DNA of 64,000 nucleotides from Bacteroidales bacterium (lineage in GTDB: Bacteria; Bacteroidota; Bacteroidia; Bacteroidales; F082). The DNA lies in assembly GCA_030683155.1 (NCBI GenBank), contig JAUXMV010000015.1, positions 1 to 64,000 of the forward strand, in the 5' to 3' direction. The notes under the pieces are model-generated. The model was given only the letters and a program-made list of their open reading frames with translations, did not search any database and was not told the origin of the DNA. The stretch's first letter is position 1, and each line of letters starts with the position of its first letter. The position numbers and the translations under genes were made by a program. Positions 37,866 to 48,297 of this stretch are shown one piece after another.

Positions 37866-39770
37866 CTAAGAATCGTTGCCAATTTCATCAAGCTCAAGCC
37901 ATCTCATCATTTTATCATCCAGTAAATCATCAATCTCAGTAATGCGTCTTGAAGCCTGCTCAATTTCTTGATAATTTACAGTGGAATCATGCATTTTATC
38001 AACCAACGCAGCTTTCTCCTTTTCCATTGCAGCAATCTCCTTTTCCAGACCTTCAAATTCCATCTGCTCTTTATAGCTGCGTTTAATTTTTTTTGAGTTT
38101 GTAGCTGAGTTTGGTTTTGAAGATTCTATTCTATTTGATTTGGCAGCTTCAGCTGCTTTAAGCTCCTTATCCCTCAGTTCACTGGCTTCTTTGTATTCGG
38201 TATAATTTCCCACAAAACCTTTTACCACACCTTTTCCTTCAAAAACGAACAATTGATCAACCACCTGATCCATGAAATATCTGTCGTGAGATACAATGAT
38301 CAGGCAACCTTGATAGTTTTGAATAAAATCTTCCAAAGTTTGGAGTGTTAATAAATCAAGATCGTTGGTCGGCTCGTCCAGGATCAGAAAATTGGGATTT
38401 TTAATAAGTACCGTAAGCAAATAAAGTCGTCGTTTTTCGCCGCCACTCAACAAAGAAACCGGTTGATTTTGTATTGAAGGCGGAAACATAAAACGCGTTA
38501 ATAGTTGCGATGCCGTTGCTGTTAATCCATTTCCTAAAGGTACAACATCAGCAATTTCTTTAACGACATCAATGATTTTCTTGTCGTCATTAAACTGAAT
38601 TCCTTTTTGCGTATAATAGCCAAAGACAATGGTATCACCAGGAAGCACTCTTCCCTTGTCTGGTATTTCTGTTCCGGTAAGAAGATTCAGAAAGCTTGTC
38701 TTTCCAACCCCATTATCTCCAACAATTCCGATACGCTCTCCTTTGGTAAACATATAATCGAAGCCTTCGAGAATGACAATGTCACTGTATTTCTTATGTA
38801 CATTGCGCATCTCCAGAATTTTACTACCCATTCTGTTCATCGCAATCTGCAGTTGCAATTGCTGCTGGATTCTATGATTTCCTGCTTTTTCCTTTAACTC
38901 ATAAAAAGCGTCAATCCTGCTTTTTGACTTGGTTGTTCTGGCTTTTGGCATGCGCCGCATCCATTCTCTTTCCTGCTTAAGCAGCTGACCAGCCTTTTCT
39001 AACTCAACCCGCATTGCCGCTTCCCGTTCTGCGCTTTTCTCGAGATAATAAGAAAAATTACCCTTATGATGGTAAAGTGTTCCAAAAGTCAGTTCAAGGA
39101 TGTTGTTGCAAACCCTGTCAAGGAAATAACGGTCATGCGTAACCATCAGAAGCGTGATATTGGTTTGCTTGAGATAACGTTCAAGCCATTCAATCATAGC
39201 AATATCAAGGTGATTTGTTGGCTCATCAAGCAACAACAAATCAGGTTCATCAAGCAGCAACATAGCGAGGGCAAGCCTCTTTATCTGACCTCCTGAAAGT
39301 GAGCTGATCTTTTGGCTCATGTCAGTAAGCTCAAATCTTGTCAGCATTTCTTTCAGCCTGCGTTCGTAATCCCAGGCGTGTAATGCATCCATTCGGACCG
39401 TTACAGATTCAAGCTGCTGATGTGTTTCCATACTGCCCGACTCATGCTGAGCTGCCAATACAGACTCATATTCGCGAATGGTTTTCAAAACAATATTGTG
39501 CGCACTATTAATCAGCGCATCGATTGAAAGTTCTTCATCAAACTTTGGATGCTGTTCAAGAAAGCCTAAGCGTAAACCGTCCGCAAAAGTTATTATACCA
39601 CTATCAGGTTCATCTCTTCCCATCAAAAGGCGCATCAAGGTAGTTTTTCCGGCACCATTCACAGCGATTAAAGCTGTTTTCTCGCCTTTGGAAATGCCAA
39701 AACTCAACTTTGTAAAAAGCGTTTTGTCGCCGTAAGATTTTGAAATATTTTCAACGGAAAGGTAATTCAT
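37866..39770 (-). CDS. ABC-F family ATP-binding protein (Uup-like)
   Basis: 634 aa; two ABC domains (GVNGAGKTTLMRLL-like, LSGGQIKRLALAMLLLDEPDLLLLDEPTNHLD; GDNGVGKTSFLNLL, LSGGEKRRLYLLTVLIKNPNFLILDEPTNDLD), C-terminal coiled coil. Confidence 0.96.
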   Translation of the reverse strand: MNYLSVENISKSYGDKTLFTKLSFGISKGEKTALIAVNGAGKTTLMRLLMGRDEPDSGIITFADGLRLGFLEQHPKFDEELSIDALINSAHNIVLKTIREYESVLAAQHESGSMETHQQLESVTVRMDALHAWDYERRLKEMLTRFELTDMSQKISSLSGGQIKRLALAMLLLDEPDLLLLDEPTNHLDIAMIEWLERYLKQTNITLLMVTHDRYFLDRVCNNILELTFGTLYHHKGNFSYYLEKSAEREAAMRVELEKAGQLLKQEREWMRRMPKARTTKSKSRIDAFYELKEKAGNHRIQQQLQLQIAMNRMGSKILEMRNVHKKYSDIVILEGFDYMFTKGERIGIVGDNGVGKTSFLNLLTGTEIPDKGRVLPGDTIVFGYYTQKGIQFNDDKKIIDVVKEIADVVPLGNGLTATASQLLTRFMFPPSIQNQPVSLLSGGEKRRLYLLTVLIKNPNFLILDEPTNDLDLLTLQTLEDFIQNYQGCLIIVSHDRYFMDQVVDQLFVFEGKGVVKGFVGNYTEYKEASELRDKELKAAEAAKSNRIESSKPNSATNSKKIKRSYKEQMEFEGLEKEIAAMEKEKAALVDKMHDSTVNYQEIEQASRRITEIDDLLDDKMMRWLELDEIGNDS

Positions 39771-39892
39771 AGGATATATAAGTGATTCAGTCTATTTAAA
39801 AACAGGTGGCGAAATTACGACAATTTGGCGGGTAGATAATCAAAAATCCAACGACTGGATTCACAACCTGAATGACAATCCTATATAATCTC

Positions 39893-39930
39893 AAAAAAAA
39901 TATCCCGGCAACAGAATCGATGCCGGGATA
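39893..39930 (-). terminator. Rho-independent terminator of the minus-strand hydrogenase/DHOD operon
   Basis: Minus strand: TATCCCGGCA...TGCCGGGATA 10-bp perfect stem followed by T8. Confidence 0.88.
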
Positions 39931-39963
39931 CCACTCATGTAATTTGGCTGGGCCTTGCGGCAA

Positions 39964-40947
39964 TTAATCAAAATTCTTTTTCATGTACTGTAATCTTTCG
40001 AAACCAGCAGTGTTCTCTGGTAATTTGTTTACCAAACCACGGAAGTCATCGATTGATTTGTAACCATGCTTTTTCATCCAATCCTCCAAGCCCTTTACTA
40101 TCTCTCTGAGATAAGGAATGCCATTTTGGTACAGCGTTGTGCATATTTGAGTTACGGTGGCTCCTGCAAGCAACTGTTTTGCAACACCAATAGAATAATG
40201 GATTCCGGTTGAGGCTGCAATATCAGCAGGTAGACCATTGGCACTTAACAAAGCTATCCAGCGTAAAGCAATCGATTTTTCGTCGGGACTCGAAAAAACA
40301 TTGTCTGTTACTACCTTTAATGAAGCAATGTCAATATCAGGGTTGTAGAAACGATTAAACAAAACAAGACCATCCGCTCCAGCCTCAGCTAAGCGAAAAG
40401 CTATTGCCATGGTATTTGTAAAATAAGGCCCAAGTTTAACCGAAACCGGAATTGTAACTTGTTTCTTTACCTCTTTCACAATATTAACATAGGTATCTTC
40501 AATCTGCTGACTCGAAATATTTCGGTCAAATGGAAAAATGGCAATATTCAGCTCGATCGCATCAGCACCAGCATCCTGCATCTTAGCTGCAAACTTTGTC
40601 CATTCAACAGGGCTCACGCAGTTAACACTTGCAATAACAGGTATTTCAACTTCGCTTTTTGAATTTTTTATCAGTTTGAGATATTCATCCACACCTGATT
40701 CTTTTGAGATATTAACTACGTATTCTGATGCTTCGGGATACCAGAAATAGAGTTCATTGCTTCGAAGTTTTGACTCAATACGAGCGACAATCTGCTCTTC
40801 GAAAAGCGACTTAAGCACAACAGCTCCGGCTCCAGCCTTTGCGCAAGCTTTCACGTTTTCAACTGTTCCGGTGAGTTTTGAACTGCTCACAACGATGGGA
40901 TTATTCAATGCTAATCCGAGATAAGTTGTTGATAAATCCATTTTCAA
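39964..40947 (-). CDS. Dihydroorotate dehydrogenase-like flavoprotein
   Basis: 327 aa; MDLSTTYLGLALNNPIVVSSSKLTG, AGAGAVVLKSLFEEQI, PVIASVNC, ELNIAIFPFD, PVSVKLGPYF. Confidence 0.9.
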   Translation of the reverse strand: MKMDLSTTYLGLALNNPIVVSSSKLTGTVENVKACAKAGAGAVVLKSLFEEQIVARIESKLRSNELYFWYPEASEYVVNISKESGVDEYLKLIKNSKSEVEIPVIASVNCVSPVEWTKFAAKMQDAGADAIELNIAIFPFDRNISSQQIEDTYVNIVKEVKKQVTIPVSVKLGPYFTNTMAIAFRLAEAGADGLVLFNRFYNPDIDIASLKVVTDNVFSSPDEKSIALRWIALLSANGLPADIAASTGIHYSIGVAKQLLAGATVTQICTTLYQNGIPYLREIVKGLEDWMKKHGYKSIDDFRGLVNKLPENTAGFERLQYMKKNFD

Positions 40948-40970
40948 GTTTATTAGATTTTCAAATTTTA

Positions 40971-41462
40971 TTAAATTTTAATACGTTGCAAAATCTCCTG
41001 CCTTTTTTCATCAAGAAATTTTGTTAAAAAACCGAAAGCTATTTCCAGATTTTTTTGTGCCATTTGAGTTAGTTCTTCTTTGAAGTCCCATTCATATCCC
41101 CGAACGTGTAAAAGCCATGCTTCGGGCACTTTACCATATATTTTCTGACAAAGATCAATCACAAATGAACAGGAAACTGCATGCATTGAGAATTCAACCC
41201 TTGCATCGGAAGCTTCAACTTTTGTGAAAGAGTAATCTTCAATATCCTCTTGCGAAGCATCTACAAAAACAACAAGTGTTTTATCTGAAACTGCCGCCGC
41301 ATCTTCAATATTAAGCTGATAGTTACAATCGGTTGATAGCTGTGGAAATGGATTTTCGATCAGCCAGTTTTCAAGCATTTGAACAAAAGCAGCGCCAAGG
41401 CCGTCATCCTGTCGGCCAGGATTGCCATATCCATATACAAGTATCCTGCTGTCTGAATCCAT
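40971..41462 (-). CDS. [NiFe]-hydrogenase maturation protease (HoxW/HycI-like)
   Basis: ILVYGYGNPGRQDDGLGAAFV, VFVDASQ, FSMHAVS; start set to ATG 41462, 1 bp after the HoxH stop. Confidence 0.92.
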   Translation of the reverse strand: MDSDSRILVYGYGNPGRQDDGLGAAFVQMLENWLIENPFPQLSTDCNYQLNIEDAAAVSDKTLVVFVDASQEDIEDYSFTKVEASDARVEFSMHAVSCSFVIDLCQKIYGKVPEAWLLHVRGYEWDFKEELTQMAQKNLEIAFGFLTKFLDEKRQEILQRIKI

Positions 41463-41463
41463 T

Positions 41464-42942
41464 CTATTGTGATACTTTTCTATCGATAACCTGCTCATTG
41501 GCGTCGAGAAGGGTTATCTCGAGCGGCATTTTTCCAAGTGCATGTGTTGCGCAACTCAAACAAGGGTCATAGGCACGAATTGCAACTTCAACAGCATTCA
41601 TCATACCTTCTGTAATAACTTCTTTTCCAGTCATAACAGCTTTGGCTACATGATTGACTGAACGGTTCATGGGCTCATTGTTGTTTGTTGTCGAAACAAT
41701 AAGGTTTGCCATTTCAATCTGATCATTATCGTTTATGCGATAGTGGTGGAAGAGTGTTCCGCGTGGTGCTTCAATAAGGCCCACACCTTCTTTTTGCTTG
41801 GTTCCTTTCGTTACAAGGTCATCACCTAAGATATCCGGATCGTTGAGTAATTCTCTGATCATTTCGGCAGCATGAAGTGTCTCGATAAGGCGTGCATAAT
41901 GCATATGCATGCAATGATTGTTTGGCTTGCCAAAGGTCATAGCCTTATAAATCTCAAATTCAGCCTGAGCCAGTGGTGATGGTATAAAATCAACTGTATT
42001 AAGCCTTGCCAAAGGACCTACACGATACCAGCCCTGTTCTTTACCATATTCTTTCAGATAAGGGAATTTCATATAACTCCATGATTTCACCTCTTCTTCA
42101 ATATAGTTTGTGTACTCCTGATAATCAATGTCATGGAGTATTTTCTTTCCATCAGCATCCACGGCTCTGAGCACGCCATGATAAAGATCGAGCGCACCGT
42201 CTTTTCTTACTAAACTCAAGTGATTACTTGGGAAATAAGCGAAATTATCAATGAAATCCTTGTTGGCAAAGTAATAGTTTTTAAAGAATTCCAAAGCTTC
42301 CTGAGCCCAGCTTACCATTTTATCAGCATTAAGCGGGTCGGCACCTTTTAGAAATTCATCTCGTTCCTCTATACTAAGACTTTTGTTAATCCCACCTGGA
42401 ATTGCTCCAGTTCCATGAATTTTTTTACCGGCTGTGGCACGGATTATTTCCTGTCCGAATTTACGCATCATTACGCCCTGAACAGCTAGTGCAGGATTCG
42501 TCAATGCGATACCAATAATATTTCTTATTGCCGGGTCACCATCAATTCCAAAAAGGAAATCGGGAGCACTAAGATGGAAAAAGTGCAGCACATGCGACTG
42601 GAAGAACTGGCCATAATGCATCAGACGTCGCATTTTTTCGCCTGTTGCTGTTAAACCATGACCAGTTCCGGCGCCAACAATTACATCCAACGCTTTCGCT
42701 GCTGCCAAATGATGGCTCACAGGACAGATTCCACAAAGTCTTTGAACGAGTACCGGAGCTTCCCAATAGGGTCTGCCCTGCACAAAACGCTCAAATCCAC
42801 GAAATTCAACAATATGCAGCCGGCTTTGCTTTATTTCTCCTTTGTCATCCATGAAGATGGTGACTTTACCATGTCCTTCGACACGGGTTACAGGTTCTAT
42901 CGTAATTTTCTTCGACATGATTTGTTTTGTTAGATTAGTCAA
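41464..42942 (-). CDS. hoxH: NAD-linked [NiFe]-hydrogenase large subunit (HoxH type)
   Basis: 492 aa; RLCGICPVSHHLAAAKALD and DPCLSCATH Ni ligands, 25-aa cleavable C-terminal tail. Confidence 0.96.
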   Translation of the reverse strand: MTNLTKQIMSKKITIEPVTRVEGHGKVTIFMDDKGEIKQSRLHIVEFRGFERFVQGRPYWEAPVLVQRLCGICPVSHHLAAAKALDVIVGAGTGHGLTATGEKMRRLMHYGQFFQSHVLHFFHLSAPDFLFGIDGDPAIRNIIGIALTNPALAVQGVMMRKFGQEIIRATAGKKIHGTGAIPGGINKSLSIEERDEFLKGADPLNADKMVSWAQEALEFFKNYYFANKDFIDNFAYFPSNHLSLVRKDGALDLYHGVLRAVDADGKKILHDIDYQEYTNYIEEEVKSWSYMKFPYLKEYGKEQGWYRVGPLARLNTVDFIPSPLAQAEFEIYKAMTFGKPNNHCMHMHYARLIETLHAAEMIRELLNDPDILGDDLVTKGTKQKEGVGLIEAPRGTLFHHYRINDNDQIEMANLIVSTTNNNEPMNRSVNHVAKAVMTGKEVITEGMMNAVEVAIRAYDPCLSCATHALGKMPLEITLLDANEQVIDRKVSQ

Positions 42943-43483
42943 ATTTCACAACTTCGTATGGCAACTTCATCGGGTCTCCTGTAAGAAGCGCTACAAGGGC
43001 ATTCCAGATAAGATCAGCACTTGGAGGACATCCTGGCAGAAAGTAGTCAATTTTTACGATTTCGTGACACGGATAAACTTTGTCGAGAAGCATTGGCAGC
43101 TCATCGTCATTTGGTAAAATATGGCTTTTGTTCAATTGAACTGTTGGTCCGCCTATATATGCTTCATGCAGACACTCCTCAACCGGAATTCCGTTGCGCA
43201 TGGCTGGAAGCCCACCCATGATGGCACATTCGCCCAATGAAATAAGTATCTTGCAATTCTTTCTGAAAGAACGCAAAACTTCCACATTCTCGCTGTTGCA
43301 GCATCCGCCTTCAATGATACCAATATCTACAGGTTTGGTAAAGGTTTTAATGTCATCAACAGGAGATTTGTTAAATTCAACCAATTCGATCAGTTGAAGA
43401 ATTCTTTCGTCAATATCCAGAATTGACATATGGCAGCCGAAACATCCGGCAAGCGAAGTAGTCGCTAATACAGGTTTACTCAT
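42935..43483 (-). CDS. hoxY: [NiFe]-hydrogenase small subunit (HoxY type)
   Basis: 182 aa; LAGCFGCHMS, EGGCCNSEN, LGECAIMGGLPAMRN, LPGCPPSADLI. Confidence 0.95.
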   Translation of the reverse strand: MSKPVLATTSLAGCFGCHMSILDIDERILQLIELVEFNKSPVDDIKTFTKPVDIGIIEGGCCNSENVEVLRSFRKNCKILISLGECAIMGGLPAMRNGIPVEECLHEAYIGGPTVQLNKSHILPNDDELPMLLDKVYPCHEIVKIDYFLPGCPPSADLIWNALVALLTGDPMKLPYEVVKFD

Positions 43484-43500
43484 TGTTATTCCTCCTATTG

Positions 43501-44196
43501 TTAAACAGTTACATCGCTTCCGATGGGTTTCTTGTCAAATTTACGCTGTCCGATTGGTACGACAAAACCTTTTTCCTTGACGATAATTGACCCTACAGGA
43601 CAATTCTTCATCGCAAGCTCAGCTGTTTCTTTTGTCATATTTGCAGCAAGTTCTTTATCCAGAACAACTTCAAGGTGATTTCCCCTGTTGTGGAATGCAA
43701 AGTATGAACGGCCTTCTTTGTCTTTAATTGATTTTATACAGCGCTTGCACATGATACATCTGTCCTGATCTTTTATAATAAAAGGTGAAGATGCATCTAC
43801 TTCTCTTTTTGGAAAATCGTAAGGGAAGCGAGGCACCATCATTTGGTATAGATAGCCTAAAGCCTGCAATTCACAATTTCCGCTCTTTTCGCATGCCGGA
43901 CAAAAATGGTTTCCGCTTACAAACAGCAATTCGATGATACTTTTTCTCAATTCATTTATATCATTTGAATTACTTTCTATCTCCATACCGTCAGTCACAG
44001 GTGTGGTGCAGGAAGTCATCAGTCGTCCGTTAATTTTTACTGTACAAATACGGCATGATCCTTTTGGTTTCACGCCGGGCATATTGCAAAGTGTTGGGAT
44101 ATATATTCCATTCTGATGTGCTGCCTCAACGATATAAGTGCCTGCTTCGGCCATACATTCGTTGCCATCGATTTTAAATTTTATCAAATTACTCAT
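43501..44196 (-). CDS. hoxU: Hydrogenase diaphorase Fe-S subunit (HoxU / NuoG N-terminal-like)
   Basis: 231 aa; IPTLCNMPGVKPKGSCRICTVKINGRLMTSCTTP, HFCPACEKSGNCELQALGY, DRCIMCKRCIK. Confidence 0.94.
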   Translation of the reverse strand: MSNLIKFKIDGNECMAEAGTYIVEAAHQNGIYIPTLCNMPGVKPKGSCRICTVKINGRLMTSCTTPVTDGMEIESNSNDINELRKSIIELLFVSGNHFCPACEKSGNCELQALGYLYQMMVPRFPYDFPKREVDASSPFIIKDQDRCIMCKRCIKSIKDKEGRSYFAFHNRGNHLEVVLDKELAANMTKETAELAMKNCPVGSIIVKEKGFVVPIGQRKFDKKPIGSDVTV

Positions 44197-44222
44197 TGGA
44201 ATTGATTTTTCAGTTTTCTAAA

Positions 44223-46031
44223 TCAGTGGTGGTTAAAATTTGGAACCCGTCCGACAAATTTGCACGAATCCTGCACAGAGGCTTCAAGGTTGAAACCCTG
44301 ATCAAACTCAACATCTTTCTGCAATAATACTTCATAAAGATGCCTGAAGTTTTTCAAGCTGCTCACAATTGGATTGCCGGCTGTTTGTCCAAGTCCGCAA
44401 CGACTAGCAATAAGTATCTTACTCCACTCTTTGAGCTCAGCAAGATCACTTTTCACGCCATTACCATTAAGTATTTTCACCAATTTGTTGCGCATTACCT
44501 GAGGCATGTTTCGGCAGGTGCTGCACGAGCCACAGGATTCGTCAATGAAAAATTCCATGAAATTTAGCACAACATCTTTAAGCAGGTTCCGCTGTTTTCC
44601 AAAAATAATCATTGAACCTCCAGTCGAAAGATCAGAATATCCCAGGGTACGATAAAACTCATCCGGTCCGATGAGTGTCCCCGAAGGCCCTCCTACCTGC
44701 ACGGCTTGTACGTCATATGCACCTACCATATTTAACATGTCCTCTACGTTGAAACCCCAGTTTACTTCATAAACACCGGGAAACATACAATCACCCGAAA
44801 TACTCAGGATTTTTGTACCTGTTGAATCTTCAGTGCCGAATTGAGTGAACCATTCGCCACCATTTTCGATAATTCTTACTGCAGTGGCAAATGTTTCGAC
44901 GTTATTAATGATTGTCGGCAGATTGAGGTAGCCCTTCTCAACCGGAAATGGTGGCTTATCGCGAGGCTCACCACGCTTTCCTTCAAGAGACTCCAACAAT
45001 GCTGACTCTTCGCCACACACATATGCTCCGGCACCAAATTGAATACGGATATCAAAGTTAAAGCCTTCAATACCACCAATATTTTCTCCTAAAAGATGCT
45101 GATTGCGCATTTTCTGCAACACATCTTCCAGATATTCTTTCATGTAACGATATTCATATCTGAGATAAAGAATGCCTTCATCGCCACCAATTGCATAACC
45201 CGCAATAGCCATTCCTTCGAAAACCAATTCAGGTTTTTCAGTCAAAATTACCCTGTCTTTAAAAGTACCGGGTTCACCTTCATCAGCATTACAAATAACA
45301 TAATGCTTTGGACCTTTTGCTCTGCGGCAAAATTCCCATTTAAATCCTGTTGGAAATCCGGCGCCTCCACGGCCACGAATGTGACTGTGTTTGATCTCCG
45401 CGATAACAGCTTCAGGAGACATCGTTGGAAGTACAGAATTTAACACTTTTCCAGTAGTGTAATCATCCGACAAAATCATTCCTTTTCGACGTATATTGCT
45501 CCAAACCATTGTTTTAAGCAAATGATGCTGATTTTTACCATCGCCATGGCTTTCATTGCTTAATTCATCAAGTTCTTTCCCTTCGCGCATATGGCGAATA
45601 ATTTCACGAACCCTGTAAGGGGTTAATTTGGTGAAAACTTTGTTGTTTATGATGGCTGCAGGCTCCTGATCATTCATGCCAATACAGGCAGTATTAAACA
45701 AGCCGATTAGCCCGTCATCAGTCACCTGGCCAAATTTCACGCCTGCTTCCTTTTCGAAAGCCTCTTTAATAGCTTGTCTGCCAAACATATAGGCAACAAC
45801 ACTATCATTTAGATAAATAGCATATTTGCCTCTGGGCTTAAGACTGAAAAAATGATAAAAGGTGATTGTCTGTTCAACATCCACTTGCGATAAACCCAGC
45901 ATGTGGGCCATCAATTCGATAGCTTCCCGACTGATGTAACCAAACTGTTCCTGAATATCGATAAGGATATCCATCAGTCGGTTTTTGTCAGTGCCATAAT
46001 TTTCAATGATTTGCTTGACAATATTTTTCAT
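44223..46031 (-). CDS. hoxF: Hydrogenase diaphorase subunit, fused NuoE-NuoF (HoxF type)
   Basis: 602 aa; NuoE-like N-terminus; RGRGGAGFPTGFKWEFCRR, CNADEGEPGTFKDR, GAGAYVCGEESALLESLEGKRGEPRDKPPFP, ESCGSCSTCRNMP...SRCGLGQTA. Confidence 0.96.
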   Translation of the reverse strand: MKNIVKQIIENYGTDKNRLMDILIDIQEQFGYISREAIELMAHMLGLSQVDVEQTITFYHFFSLKPRGKYAIYLNDSVVAYMFGRQAIKEAFEKEAGVKFGQVTDDGLIGLFNTACIGMNDQEPAAIINNKVFTKLTPYRVREIIRHMREGKELDELSNESHGDGKNQHHLLKTMVWSNIRRKGMILSDDYTTGKVLNSVLPTMSPEAVIAEIKHSHIRGRGGAGFPTGFKWEFCRRAKGPKHYVICNADEGEPGTFKDRVILTEKPELVFEGMAIAGYAIGGDEGILYLRYEYRYMKEYLEDVLQKMRNQHLLGENIGGIEGFNFDIRIQFGAGAYVCGEESALLESLEGKRGEPRDKPPFPVEKGYLNLPTIINNVETFATAVRIIENGGEWFTQFGTEDSTGTKILSISGDCMFPGVYEVNWGFNVEDMLNMVGAYDVQAVQVGGPSGTLIGPDEFYRTLGYSDLSTGGSMIIFGKQRNLLKDVVLNFMEFFIDESCGSCSTCRNMPQVMRNKLVKILNGNGVKSDLAELKEWSKILIASRCGLGQTAGNPIVSSLKNFRHLYEVLLQKDVEFDQGFNLEASVQDSCKFVGRVPNFNHH

Positions 46032-46330
46032 GAATGATAAAATTGGATGAATGATTCAATTTCAATGAACAATCCGTTACTGTTAATCGATTCACAACAA
46101 AAGTAAACTCTTTTTTCTTTGGGAAGTAAGTCTGTAGAAATTTAGAATGTTTATAAATTAGTAAAGCCTAAAAAAGGAGGTGTTTGAAATGCAGTTTAAT
46201 TAGAGCTGAAATTTAAAATGCAGGAAATTATAAAGAAATTTATTAATAAAGATTTCAATTTTGACACTATATATCAACACTTTACAAAGCTTAGCAAAAA
46301 ATTATTTTAAAAAAATACATTTATGCTGGT

Positions 46331-47005
46331 TTACATATATGAAGGTTTTAGTGCCCGCAACACATGGCGCTTTCCAGGAGGACCTTTAAGTCTTTCAACT
46401 AAAAACCCTGCGTCCCGAAGCACCTTTTTAACAATGCCTTTAGAACTATATGTAACTAGAATGCCCTCAGGTTTCAAAGATTCAAATAGTTTTTTAAAAA
46501 TAACTTCTGACCATAACGCTGGTTGGGTTTCCGGACTAAATGCATCGAAGTAAATCAAATCATAAAAAGATGCTTCTGTCTGAAAATCATTGAAATCAGT
46601 CAGTGATTTATGCAAAATAAAATGATTGCCTATTGCTATGTCTGAATTCCATGCCGCTCTATGTATTTCCAAAAAAACGCTTTCTAAATGTCTATAAGAT
46701 TCATCAGATGTGTATTGTAGCGATATCACGATATCCAACGAAAGTGGAAAAAGTTCGAGTGACTTATAAAAAATCTGTTTGTTTTTTACCTCGTTGAAAG
46801 TTAACAGCACATTTAGACCGGTTCCAAAACCAAACTCCAAAATGTTAATTCTTTCACAAGGTTTCTTTAAAGTCAGAAAACCATTCTTAATAAAAACTGA
46901 TTGTGATTCAGTAATTGCTCCAAATTTGGAATGATAAGACTCATTCATTGCGCTATTAAAAACACTCAGTGAGTCATCATCGGTTTTGAATATTTGATTT
47001 TTCAT
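46331..47005 (-). CDS. mnmD: tRNA (5-methylaminomethyl-2-thiouridine)(34)-methyltransferase MnmD
   Basis: 224 aa; DDSLSVFNSAMNESYHSKFGAITESQSVFI, ILEFGFGTGLNVLLT, YDLIYFDAFSPETQPALWSEVIFKKL. Confidence 0.92.
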   Translation of the reverse strand: MKNQIFKTDDDSLSVFNSAMNESYHSKFGAITESQSVFIKNGFLTLKKPCERINILEFGFGTGLNVLLTFNEVKNKQIFYKSLELFPLSLDIVISLQYTSDESYRHLESVFLEIHRAAWNSDIAIGNHFILHKSLTDFNDFQTEASFYDLIYFDAFSPETQPALWSEVIFKKLFESLKPEGILVTYSSKGIVKKVLRDAGFLVERLKGPPGKRHVLRALKPSYM

Positions 47006-47016
47006 GCTGAATGCTT

Positions 47017-48297
47017 TTACTTTGAAGAGTATGAAAATCCAATCATATCAATAGTTTCAGGCAGATTGAACTGATTAAAGATTGTTCCATCAGGTTTGAT
47101 AATTTTCATAGAAAGGCCTTGAGCTGCATAAAGTAATTGCTGTTGTGGCTCAAAATTTACAATCATTTGAACAGGACTTTCAAAAATCTCGACAAGTTCA
47201 TTGTTCAAAAAATCACAATAAAAAATTTTGTGATTGGTGGCTAAAAGCAATTGACCATTTTTTGTGAATGCAGAAAAAACAGGCTGAAGATTATTTGACG
47301 AAAAAACTCTGTTTAAGTATTGATTTTGAATATTATAAATATCCACACTAAAGCCATTAGGATGCTTCAATACGAGTAAAATTCTTTTATCCGGCATCTC
47401 AAACATCCCTGAAAGCTCAGCTTCAATGAGTTCTTTGCGTGACAATGTGCCTGTAGCACCATAGTAAACAGACAAAATATGGCGGTTATCAGATAGTTTT
47501 TGTGCTGCGAAAATGTAGTTGTCTGTTTCAATAAGGTCGTAAGCAATGGTATCAACCTGCATCAAAGTTGTTAGCATTATCTGGCCTGTATTTCCATGAA
47601 TCTTTTTAATAAACCCGGCTTTTTCAGCGATTAGCAAATGGCTGTTTTTAGCAGAAAGTGCTGTGAAGTTTTTATGCGGAAAGGATGAAGAAATTGTCCA
47701 AAAAAGCTCATTTCCTCCCTGATTCCATGCTTGCAGTTCTGAAGGAAACTTTGTCATCAGGTATAACTTTCTTGTTTCAGCAACAGACAATAATGCCTCA
47801 ATTTCATAATCCACTTGCATCAATGGGCTGACGGCGCCGCTATTTGAATTCATTTTCCAAATTTTGCTCTTACCGGAATTTCTTCGCACAAGCAAAGCAT
47901 CAACATTGGATATGTCGTTACGCAAAAGTTTGACCTCTCTGTATTGATTTTTAACATTCACACCATCGCTGGCCTGAACATGGAGGAAATATGTCCCTGC
48001 CTTTAACGCGGCATCTTTGGAAAATACAACTTCAATCGTTGTGTCGTTTTTTTGTGGTACTATATATAAAGGTGTAACCACAGAAATTTTGTTTTCATTT
48101 AACAGGCCAAGTCTGACAGAAGCCAGATTGGAATTATCCATAACATGTACACTAAATCTGATGCTATCACCATCAAAAACATGACCTTCGGAAGGACTCA
48201 AAAAAATGATCTGAGGGAAAATTTCATCTGAATTCTTTCTGCATGCAAATAACAGAATCAAGAAAAAAAACAAGGATATTTTCGCTTTGATTTGCAT
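47017..48297 (-). CDS. Predicted lipoprotein with Ig-like N-terminus and propeller-like region
   Basis: 426 aa; lipobox LLFAC; SPSEGHVFDGDSIRFSVHVMDNSNLASVRL. Confidence 0.7.
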   Translation of the reverse strand: MQIKAKISLFFFLILLFACRKNSDEIFPQIIFLSPSEGHVFDGDSIRFSVHVMDNSNLASVRLGLLNENKISVVTPLYIVPQKNDTTIEVVFSKDAALKAGTYFLHVQASDGVNVKNQYREVKLLRNDISNVDALLVRRNSGKSKIWKMNSNSGAVSPLMQVDYEIEALLSVAETRKLYLMTKFPSELQAWNQGGNELFWTISSSFPHKNFTALSAKNSHLLIAEKAGFIKKIHGNTGQIMLTTLMQVDTIAYDLIETDNYIFAAQKLSDNRHILSVYYGATGTLSRKELIEAELSGMFEMPDKRILLVLKHPNGFSVDIYNIQNQYLNRVFSSNNLQPVFSAFTKNGQLLLATNHKIFYCDFLNNELVEIFESPVQMIVNFEPQQQLLYAAQGLSMKIIKPDGTIFNQFNLPETIDMIGFSYSSK

